DNA of 64,000 nt from assembly GCA_022495005.1 (NCBI GenBank), contig JAGYXB010000956.1, positions 620,001 through 684,000 on the forward strand. Direction: 5' to 3'. Both the position numbers and the translations under genes were made by a program. Under the pieces are notes generated by a model, which saw only the letters and a list, made by a program, of their open reading frames with translations, was not told the origin of the DNA and did not search any database. Origin of the DNA: Rhyacophila brunnea. Its lineage: Eukaryota > Arthropoda > Insecta > Trichoptera > Rhyacophilidae. This document shows positions 24,101-36,100 of the stretch, in pieces; the stretch's first letter is position 1, and each line of letters opens with the position of its first letter.

Positions 24101-27100
24101 TTTAAGTGTTATTTCCTCCTTTGGCTCCTCTTCCTTTGGTCGACGTTTTCCAGTTGGCCATGTCTTGAGTTCGGGTTCCTCAACAGGTTGCTCTTTCTTT
24201 ACCACTGGCTTAAGAGAAACCTCTTCCATTGGTTCTTCTTCGACCGGTACTTTTTGTTTAGGTACAGGTTTCAAAGTGACTTCCTCTTTGGGCTCTTCCT
24301 CTTTGGGTTCTTCTTCTTTAGGACGCCTCTTTGCAGTACGCCATGATTTTGGCTGTGTCGGCTCAATGGGGATATCATCATGAACAAGTGGTTTCGACGG
24401 TTCATCTTCAATGGGTTCTTCTTTAGTGATCTTTTCTTTTTTAGGAATAGGCTTGAGTGTTATTTCCTCCTTCGGCTCCTCTTCCTTTGGTCGACGTTTT
24501 CCAGTTGGCCATGTCTTGAGTTCGGGTTCTTCAGCAATTTGCTCTTTCTTTGTAACCGGCTTCAGTGAAACTTCTTCTATTGGTTCTTCTTCGACAGGTG
24601 CTTTCTGTTTAGGTATTGGTTTCAAAGTGACTTCTTCTTTGGGTTCTTCTTCCTTAGGACGCCTTTTTCCAGTACGCCATGATTTTGGCTCTGTCGGTTC
24701 AATGGATATATCATCATGAACAAGTGGTTTCAATGGTTCATCTTCAACTGGTTTTTCTTCAGTGATCTTTTCCTTTTTAGGAATAGGTTTGAGGCTTATT
24801 TCTTCCTTTGGCTCCTCTTCCTTTGGTCGACGTTTTCCAGTTGGCCAGGTCTTCAATTCGGGTTCTTCAACAGGTTGCTCTTTCTTTGTCACTGGCTTAA
24901 GTGACACTTCTTCGATTGGTTCTTCTTCGACTGGTGCTTTTTGCTTAGGAATAGGTTTCAAAGTGACTTCCTCTTTGGGTTCTTCTTCTTTAGGACGCCT
25001 CTTTCCAGTACGCCATGACTTTGGCTCTGTTGGCTCAATGGGCAATTCATGGACTGGTTTCAATTGTTCATCTTCAATTGGTTTTTCTTCAGTGATCTTT
25101 TCCTTTTTAGGAATAGGTTTGAGGCTTATTTCTTCTGTTGGTGCTTCTTCCTTCGGTCGACGTTTTCCAGTTGGCCAAGTCTTTTGTTCAGGTTCTTCAA
25201 TTGGTTGCTGTTTCTTTGCAACCGGTTTAAGTGAAACCTCTTCCATTGGCTCTAATTCAACCGGTGCTTTCTGTTTAGGAATTGGTTTCAAAGTGATTTC
25301 CTCTTTGGGCTCTTCCTCTTTGGGCTCTTCTTCTTTAGGACGCCTCTTTCCAGTACGCCATGATTTTGGCTCTGTCGGTTCAATGGAGATATCATCATGA
25401 ACAAGTGGTTTTGACGGTTCATCTTCAATGGGTTTTTCTTCAGTGATCTTTTCTTTTTTAGGAATAGGCTTGAGTGTTGTTTCTTCATTTGGCTCCTCTT
25501 CCTTTGGTCGACGTTTTCCAGTTGGCCATGTCTTGAGTTCGGGTTCCTCAACAGGTTGCTCTTTCTTTGTCACTGGCTTAAGTGAAACTTCTTCCACTGG
25601 TTCTGCATCGACAGGTGCTTTTTGCTTAGGAATAGGTTTCAAAGTGACTTCCTCTTTGGGTTCGTCTTCTTTAGGACGCCTCTTTCCAGTACGCCATGAC
25701 TTTGGCTCTGTTGGCTCAACGGGTAAGTCAATGACTGGCTTCAATTGTTCATCTTCAACTGGTTTTTCTTCAGTGATCTTTTCCTTTTTAGGAATAGGTT
25801 TGAGGCTTACTTCTTCTGTTGGCACTTCTTCCATCGGTCGACGTTTTCCAGTTGGCCAAGTCTTTTGTTCAGGTTCTTCAACTGGTTGCTGTTTCTTTGT
25901 AACCGGTTTAAGTGAAACCTCTTCCATTGGCTCTAATTCGACAGGTGCTTTTTGTTTAGGAATTGGTTTCAAAGTGATTTCCTCTTTGGGTTCTCCTTCT
26001 TTGGGCTCTTCTTCTTTAGGACGCCTCTTTCCAGTACGCCATGATTTGGGTTCTGTCGGCTCAATTTGGATGTCATCATGAACAAGTGGCTTCGACGGTT
26101 CATCTTCAATGGGTTTTTCTTCAGTGATCTTTTCTTTTTTAGGAATAGGCTTGAGTGTTACTTCCTCCTTTGGCTCCTCTTCCTTTGGTCGACGTTTTCC
26201 TATTGGCCATGTCTTGAGTTCAGGTTCTTCAACAGGTTGCTCTTTCTTTGGAATTACTTTTAAATTCACCTCTTCTGCAGATTCCTCTTGAACCGGTATC
26301 TTTCCTTTAGGAATTGGTTTCAAAGTGACCTCTTCTTTAGGTTTCTCTTCGGTTGGAAGCTTCTTTCCGGTACGCCATGATTTGGGATCAGTTGGTTCAA
26401 TACCTTTTTCATCATGGACAATTGCTTTCAGAGGTTCATCTTCAATAGGTTCTTGTTTATCTATCCTCTCTTTCTTAGGAATGGGTTTGAGCATTATATC
26501 TTCTTTGGGTTCTTCTTCCTTTGGTCGTCGTTTACCGGTAGGCCATGTCTTGAGCTCGGGTTGTTCTTCGGGCTGCGATTTCTTTGGAATTGGTTTTAAG
26601 CTCACGTCTTCAGTAGGTTGGTCTTGGGCTGGTGTCTTTGTTTTAGGAACTGGTTTTAATGAAACCTCTTCTGTTGGTTCCTCTTCTTGGGGACGCCTCT
26701 TTCCGGTGCGCCATGATTTGGGTTCTGAAATATCAGCTGCTTGACTAGATTCTGAAGATGGTTCTTCAGATTTACGTTCATCTTTTTGATATATCTTTTT
26801 AGTTCCCCATGGCGTTTTTCCATGTTTTTCGGTAGTTTCCTTCTCTTGGTATCCTATTTGCAAGTTTGCGTCGTCTTCTGATAAAGAGTATGGTTGTTTA
26901 TGCTTTGGCATGGTAATTTCCTTAATCTCATTTTGGGTTTGTTGTTTTCCACGACGCCATGTTTTAGGCTCAGAAGTTTTCTTGTCTTTACTAATCTCCG
27001 TTTCTTCAGATGTTTCTTTTTCAACCTTAAAAACGACCATATCTTCTTCTTCAGTTAAAATTTCTTCAAAAAGAACTGTTGCTGGAATGTCTTCTTCATA

Positions 27101-30100
27101 TTGTTGTGTTGCATCAATTTGGCTGGGCGTTTCTTTTTTAACATGTTTTAAACTAACATTGTCTAGTTGAGGTTTTTGTGTTTCATTTTTAACTATTTTG
27201 GTTGGCTTTAAAGAAACCTTTTCATCAGTCCATGCTGTTTTCTTAATGTCTTCTTGTATAGTTTTTCGTTCTAAAGATTTATCGGTTCGCTTTCTCCATG
27301 GCATTTGTTTGTTATCAATAGTTTCATCGCTTTCCTTTAACAATATTTCCTCATTAATATTTTTTTGATTTTTTAATCTCATATTGGTTTCTTCGTGGTG
27401 TTGGGTATCGATTGTTTTATCGGAAATATGTTCAGTAGTTATATCGGATACTTGTTGATCAACTACCCTTCGTTGTCGCCATGGCACTTGTCGATGCATT
27501 TGTTGTTCTTGAGTATCAACCTTGTCTTTGATATTAAGTATGTTACTTGATTCCGTAGTTGTGTAATTCACATTTTGGGAAGTGCTTTGTATCTTTTTGC
27601 TTGAATCCAATTCATCCTTTTCAGAAACATTTGTTTTCACCGTCTTGCCCATACGTTCTGAAAATAAATATTCAAATATGCATTTTATACGCAATTAATT
27701 AATTTAAATAACACATATTGCAGTGTAGCTCTAGATATTTCCAAGAAAATTGATCATTGGAATGTGTTGTTACAAAAGAATACTCTTTAATGTTAAGTTA
27801 AAAAAGAGTGCATATAAAATCGAAATATTTTTCCATCATTAAAAGTTTGGTGAGCAGGTATCTTCAAAAAAATTCCGTGTTTTTTAAAATATTTTATTTG
27901 TAAAAATAAATTAAGCATGTTTATAAAATGATGGTATCTTGTATATTTAGAAACATGAAACATCAAAGGTGACGACCTAGCAGGTGTGTGGGAGATGTAA
28001 GTGAGTCATACGCAGGGACGTGGGCAGCGTCTGTGTCTTTCAGCGTCGGCATCGCGCGCCAAAACGACGCTCAGGTGAGTTCAGCATTAGCCGTCGTTAG
28101 CAGCGCACCTATCCTTCCAGATGCATCTCGCATCCAAATACTAGTGTTTTTAGTAGTGAAAAGTGTCCATAGTTTTAAATATTTATTAATTAATGTGTTT
28201 ATATATGTTTTTTTTTAAATTTAAGTGTTTTTTCTCTAAATTCATTATTAATTTTTCGTTTATTTTCCAGTGATAATATTAATAAATTAATTGGTGTGTA
28301 TTTACTTTGTGATAAAATTTAGATAATATTTATAGATTTCTCGATCGGTGTAAAAATTATGTTGTGATGAACATTGAAGACTGAAGAATATATATTTCCA
28401 CCATTCGATTACATGAAGTGTTTTAAATGTTTTCAATAAATTATATTAATCTGTTTATTTGTGATACGTATTTGGTATACCTGTGCAATTTATTGCTTCA
28501 TATCAGTTCGTATCAAATTCATATTGTTTTGTAAGCTTATGCATTTTATTCATATTATAGAAATCGAATATATTGTTCACTGTTTATGTAATTATTGGTG
28601 ATGATTTCAATTTGCAATGTTGTCACTATGTTGGCAACTCTTTAAGAATTAGTCGTCAGAAGAGTTCTCAAAAATACTTGACTCTGTAGTCTCTATAGTG
28701 ATTCAGTTTATATTGCTTGCCAACTGTTATTTCTCAAGCACCTGTATACAAGTTTTAAATATAAAATGTTCAAGGCGAAGTTGGTGTTTTCTTTTTATAT
28801 AGTATGTATATGTCGGCATGTGTTCATATGTTACGTCGAAAGTTGGCGGGCCTAATTTAGAGCGTAATGTAAGCCGCGTTGAAAAGCGCGAGCGCGTGTG
28901 CACGCTGCTGGGGCGCGTGCGCACCCGTGCGCACGACAGGTAGAATAAAATTATTATTAGCCACTTCGCCGTAACATATGTGAGCACGCCCACTTTGTGC
29001 GGGATTTCATATTCAAGGTTTATCCATATATCAATGAGAATATTCTATTGAAAAATGCGAAATTCAATCATTCAAAATTTATTTAAACAAAACGTTAACA
29101 AAATACATGGTTTTATCAATATTTTGAATTCAGTATTATTATTACAACAAAAGGCATATATATTTTTTAAGTACAAAACACATTTACAAAGTCATATTGA
29201 TTTCAATATTTAATTATTTATTTTTTATTTGTCTAGGATCAATATATATTTATACACACATACATTGGTATGTAAACATAGGTATATATAAATATACATC
29301 GCTATATATAATAGATAAAGCGAGAAGCACACATCCGTAAATATTCTTTTTCACATTTAGTACTTTAACAAAAATAAAATCTTTAAAAGAAGAAAACTAC
29401 GTTAAATATACACTATCAAATATAAAAATAAAACCTTTTAAAAAGGCTGATAGTTTAATAATCACCTTTGTTAGTATTCATAGTGGATACGTTTTTTTTG
29501 CCTGAGAATACGCTTAATGTATACAAATAAAATTCATTTCTTCTATAAACACTTTCATTTTCTCTTTTGTACTATTCAGTACCATTGAAGAACTTTAAGT
29601 ACATGGTGCATAGACTCAATGCTTGAATGAGATGAGTGATTTACAGATAATTCATTTTCAATTCATAAGAATGCATTTCAATTATTTTATCTCAAGAAAC
29701 GTGAGCGAAATGGTGGTTTTTACGATAGTCACTAATATTGTCTTTTTTCATGTTCGTATATTAATCCTTATTATTATTTATTCAACAAATATTTTATCTT
29801 CACACTGGAATAAAAAATACGAATACGCGTCACCGAATGAACGTTTTTTTTATGTAACTGTTTATATGAGTTATTAAAATATAGGAATAATTTTGATTTA
29901 TTTGAATATTTTATAAAGAAATAATTCACGTAACCAGAATTAATTTAGTTCGATTATTTTGTATTAAAATCATTATTTGAGATATCTTGATGCCGTGATA
30001 GTTTATTGTGAAACAAATTTTCAATGAAAAATTGAATATTATGAATATGTTTGATCACAGATGATTTCAGCGGCAGCAAAAAGCTTTGGACTCGTTTTAA

Positions 30101-33100
30101 ATCTCTTTTTAATTATTGTGTTTAATATGTAGTTTTCAAATAAATACCAACGATACACAGGACACTTGAATATATTTAACTTCGTTTTTTTTACCAACAG
30201 TTTGCTTGTCGAATCGATTTCGATTGCGTTTGTCAAAATTATTTTTATGTAATTATCACTGCCTTATAAAATTTAATTCTTTGTAAGTTATTGAAAATGT
30301 TGGACCACATATTTTGGTATTTTTTCAGGGTTTGTTCATAATATAGGTAGGTGGTCACATGTTTACAAAGATTCTAGTATAGGTAAACAATTTGATTGTA
30401 GGTAGGTAAATTAGGTGACGTTATTACAACAGTAATGTCAGTGCCAAAATAAAACTGGACGACCATCGGATTATTTTTTTGGAGTCGAAGCTGTAGATTC
30501 TAAGTTCTTCAGTTTGAATAAAGATATATTTTCTGTAGGCATTTTATGAGGAAAACAAGCAACAATTATTGATGGAAAATATTCGATCTGTAATTTTTTT
30601 GTCCAGCTTTACTTGCGTCAGCTGTGAGTGTGCGTAAATATAAAAAAATGTAATGAAAAATATACGATTACTTAAAAAAATCAATTAATAGTATATTAAG
30701 ACTATGAGTATTATTGGTATGCAGAATAAAACAGAAAGTAAATAAAACATAATAATAAGATAAGGAACGAGCAAGAGGAATTAATGCCTAGCGGTTACTT
30801 GATCATTTCTTTTCGAAAATGCATTTTGAGAAAAAAATGTTTATATTTGAGATGTAAATCAAAATTATTCAAGGTAAATCGATCCATGCAATGACAGATA
30901 TGTATATCTGCAGTGTATATGGTTATTGTATGCATTATGAATAATTACGGTGATACTGAACATAACATTGAACTGAAATTTGGTAGTCGGTTGTCGGTAC
31001 TCGGTTCATTCTAATTGTTATCCACAAATACGCTCACGCTTATGAAAGCAAAACCAAGTGATGTCTAAGATCTACTTTCAAGTATTGTTTGGAGAATAAA
31101 GCATTTAAAAATAGTTATTTTATGCAAAAATGCAGTTGCATATTTAACAGACAAAAACAGAATCAAAATACTATCATTCATATTAGCAATGAATACTATG
31201 GCACGAGTACTATGTTTTAAACTATAATTAATCTTTTAACATTCAAATTATTTAAATAATAAAAAATATGCAATCCAAACAGTATAAATGATTCAGATTC
31301 AGTGTGATAATTGTTTAATTATTATTGGCTTCAGTATATTTTGGAAACAGTGTTACTTATAAAGCATATTCAAAAAAACAAACATTACTCTTACTTTCAT
31401 ATGCACATTTTTTCAATGAAGCTCAATGAGTCCATTAACAACTATTGGATAATACAACATTATGGTTAAAAGTAACACCAACGTTGAAGGGATTGGGTGA
31501 AGACACTAATGCATATGGATTTCATCATACGATGGACCTTCCAATTCGAAATCTAGATGAATCTTATGACAGAATATGAAACACTCGATTGATAATAGAT
31601 CTAGCTAAAAGATCATTTAGTATGGATCAATGCTGCGCTATTCTAAAGCGAGTTTAACACAATTGTGAATGGAAACATCACACCCGAAATGAATCAATAT
31701 AATAGGGTGCATTATATACTTTAAATTATATGAATGCGGATATGTTACGATTAAATAGTGTGTTTTCCATGAGATAATGATATTATATTTATGAAAAAAA
31801 CTATTCTACTATCCACCATAAAGAATATTTAAAGATCTATTTAAGCGTTTCATTATCGAATCGGCTTCAACATTTTGTTACTGAGTCTTTTGAGTCATTA
31901 CGAAGTAAACCTTAACCTTAACGGTGTTCATATTTTATATTGTCTTATCACATTTTTTATATTATTCAACTAAAAACGATACACCGGATTAGATTTACTT
32001 CTAATTAAAGTTGACGAATTTTATAAATTGTATGTCATTTATTTAATAAAATAAAATTAGAACATACATAAATAACTTTAGACTAAATTAATGTAGGATT
32101 TAATTACTCAGATAACTTTAGTTGTAACCGCAATAAGTCATAGATCGAGTCGGACATATGCATCGCCAACGCATAGTCTTTGTACAAAATATCACCTATA
32201 AGGAGAAGCCTGATATGACTCTATTAAGATAATACAATATCGTCGATGAGGCAGAAAGTTGTCACCCATTCCCTTCGACTGTGAAGATCCGTTCGTGAGT
32301 GATGTCGGCCGGAACTGATCAATATCTATGGCTTACTTTTAACCACCAGCTTGGCGGAGGTCTCCACCTGGCCCGCGGATGTGGTGGCGCGGCAGGTAAA
32401 TATACCAGTGTCCTCTTCATACGTGTTCGCAATGAGGAGCACCGCATTATTTCCCTCGTGTATCATCTGTCATGAACAAAAGAATACATTAGTAAACGAT
32501 GAAAATAAACACTTTATAAATAAAAAAGTACTATACGTGCTAATATGTACTACATATTCATTGATCAGAATTGTTTATCAATTTGAGAGTTAAAAAGGAA
32601 TTTAGATGGTATTCAATAAAATTAATCTCGGTATAGGTAGGTACCTACCGATGTCCTGAAATAAGTATTATTAAAAAATATAACTGTAAACGACTATTTT
32701 AAAATTGAAAGGATATTTTAACGTCAAGAAAGACTATTTTAGATAACAAAACAAGTTATGCTTTTCCAATACATATAATAAATTAAGTTCTACTATTGTA
32801 GTGAGCGTTTTAAATGTTGAGTATATTGTTTTTTTCGTACCTGGAAGTCGGGTGTTTCAGGAATAAGAGCACCTTCTCTCAACCACTGAATGGTGGGCTT
32901 GCTCTTGCTGGTAATTTGAGTCTTGAATTGGGCTGGTGCTCCTTCGTACACGATGACATCCTTTAATTTGGATAATGTCGGGAGTGATTCCGTGGAGTCG
33001 GGGGCTGACACCTTCAAGTTTGCAGATGATGCAATTTTACCAGCTAAGTTCGTAGCTACACATTTGTAAACTCCTTCGTCTTCAGGGAAAGCCTCAGAGA

Positions 33101-36100
33101 TATGAAGAGTGCTTTCTTCTCCCCTTGTGAGCATTTGGAAGTACTTTGAAGGCTTGATTACTTTTTCTCCTTTCAGCCATTGAATTGATGGTGCAGGTTT
33201 TCCGGAGATCTTGCATTTGAAATCGACAGACTGTCCCTCGTTGATGGTCTTATCCTTCAGTCCCTGTAAGATTTCTGGTGCTTTGTTTCCAGCAGTAGAT
33301 GATGGTTTGCTCTTCATGGGTGAGGTCGGGGCGATGACGAAGCATTCGGCATCGCATCTAGCTTCCCCAGAACTGTTGATTGCGACGCACTCATATTTCC
33401 CGGAGTCTTGAGTTTCCGCTTCGATGATTAGAAGAGTGAACGTGCCATCTTCTTCAAGAACTTTGTTTCTGATATCAGGTTGAATTTTTTTGCCGTTCTT
33501 CAGCCAATACACGTCCAACGGCTTAGTTCCGCTGACTTTGGTATCAAACCTGACCAATTGACCAGCAGGTACGCTGATATTTTGGGCAGTGACACGGAAA
33601 CTAGGAGGAATGACTCCACCTCTACCTTGACGTTTTCGTTCTTCAACCACAAGGTTGGCACTGCACTTAGCGGATCCTCCACGATTCTCTGCCACACATG
33701 CAAATACTGCAGAATCCTCCATAAATACTTGACGAATGACCAAGATTGACTTCGTGCTGAATGTGTGAATTTGGAAATCTGGTGAATTCTTGATGGGGAA
33801 GCTTTCGCGGAACCATTTAACTGTGGGGTTTGGATCGCCATCAAACTCTACTTCAAATCTTGCTTGCTCTTGTTCAAAAGCACGGCAAGGTTGCATTTTC
33901 TTTGTGAAAACTGGTGGATTTGAAGGTTTTACTGGGCCTTCAACAACACGCTCCTGGGTCTTTGCTTTATGTTCCATTTCTGTAGTTTCTGTTGCCGTAA
34001 TTTTTCGCGTTATCTCCTTATCTCCCTTAATTTCCTTTTGGGTTTGTTTTTGTTTAGCGACATGAACTTCCCTACCATGTACTGTTGACTCTGATGGGTC
34101 GGGAATTCTAGTCTTGACTATCCTCCTGGTCTCTGTGGTGGTATCGTCGGTCTCATCAGTTTCCCTGCAATAAAATGTAACCGATTGTTTAAAGAACAAA
34201 ATAATAACCGACTGTTATTTTTGAAATCTATTTCCGTAAAATAAAATACAGCGTAAAAAATCTTTAACGTATAATATTATGTTTTTTACTCGAGTAAACA
34301 AAAGTTTTGTTTTTTTTAGATTCTTTTTATGTAAATAGGTATAGACATATAAAATAAACTTACAGATTTTCCTGGTATTTTTGGGCCATTCCTTTAGCCA
34401 TAGAGCTCTGAACAACCTTCTCTCCAGGAATTGCAAACTGGTGCTGCGTTGATTCGCGCAGACGACACTCTTTCACGACTTGGTCATTTTCCAATTCTTG
34501 CAGCTTGTTATAGTACTCCTCTCCCTTCTTCCTCTTAACAGATTGCTGCCATTCCGTCTCGGGTTCCTTCAATATCTTTTGTTTCAGGTCAGGCCTGTGG
34601 TCCATGCCTCCTTGGCGGGCTAAGGTTTGCCTTTCTTCGAATGTCTTTTCCAATTCGGTTTCACCACGTTCTTTCTGATATTGAGTGAGTTCGTAGTCAT
34701 ACCATGCTAACATAAAAAGAATAAATGAGAAAGGAACAAGACAAAAAATCCTATTTGGGTAGTAAAAAAATGCAGCATTGCAAGCACAAAAACGAAAGAC
34801 TTTTCTAATCTATAGGATAACAATATTGGAATACGAGATATCAAAATAAGGAACAATGCACTCGTTATTATTTTTTTGTAATTTTAATTTTAGTAATAAT
34901 ACTTATTGAATAACTATGGTTGATTATATCAGTCAAAAAAATGTGATAAAATTATTATTTATTTTATTTTTTCAAAAACTCTAAAAAGGCTCTGCTGAAT
35001 GCAATGCAATAATTGAAAATCGAGTTGCTATTTTAAGTGATTGATAGGTTCTTACAAGTCTTGGATAAACTGGACAATACACATATAATTCATGAACTGG
35101 TCACCATACCTTTCCACTACTCCAAAAGCGATAAGCGTAAGTGAGAAGCTGTTAGACATCGCCGACTTCATCTCATCAGACACGTCTGTCAGTCGACATC
35201 AAGAAGCAAGGGGAAATGTTTTGCAGGAAGAAAGGAATGTCATTTTTGTATTGAAAGCTTGTGATAGTTAGTGCATGTTGGCTTAGTGCTAATATTTAGT
35301 ATGAATGTTGCAATATTATTATTATCACGTTTTAATGGTAATAATTGTTGTGGGTGTTTAGGTTTTTTGGTTTAAAATAAAACAATAACAAGTGTAATCA
35401 GCGATCTACTTCTCAAATTAATTTCTAGCAGCCCCCGCCGAATAAACTCATTTATTTATTCGCTATAAATTATTTAATTTATGTAATTAAAAAATAATTT
35501 TATTAATAAGAATTACATAAATTATGCAATTCCTCGTTTTCCATAGAACTCGATTCTGTAAGGCCAATAATCCATTACATCGAAGGCATATCTTATTTGA
35601 ATTAAATGCACCTTTCTCGAACAAAAACAGCTTGTGGACCGGACCTATCTAAACTATCGCAACGGACCATAATTATTATATTTAACATGTCGATGAAAGT
35701 TATGTAGATATACGACATATTGCAATTAGTACTCGTATGTGTTTTAAAATGCTATTAAACGGTATAAATATTGTGTATATACATACCGCATCAGTATCAG
35801 TTTAATAAATTTAGGTAAATTTGTGTTAATAGAGTGTCATGTGACAGCATAAATCATCTTGACGTGTCCGGATTTCAGAATATTATGTTTTCTTCTACGT
35901 TACATTATGTTTTAATGTTGGAATGTTACCAATTGAATGTTATGCTAATAAATCAACCAATACGTATAGTATTTTCTCCATAAAAAGTCTTTGACTTCCT
36001 CACCCATCACCTCTTTGATGAGACTATGATTGCTTCTAACATGACAATCGTCAAGTAATAAAACAAATAAATAGTTACCCCTTTCAAGAGGTTTAAATAA

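Larger units (their letters stand above)
27658..32336 (-). other. large intron between the kettin array and the PEVK exon
   Basis: A 4.7-kb intron. It holds a CpG-rich cluster at 27960-28990 and the candidate kettin termination site at its 5' end. The part between 29.0 and 32.0 kb is AT-rich, with no coding or transposon features that I can support. Confidence 0.7.

Noticed and set aside
21359..26744. Many plus-strand Ser/Phe/Gly-rich frames opposite the PEVK exon
   Set aside because: Antisense shadows of PEVK codons (GAA/AAA/CCA read backwards); all follow the 336-bp period.
28727..28993. 88-codon Arg-rich minus-strand frame
   Set aside because: Its composition follows the CpG-rich patch; no family resemblance or splice context.
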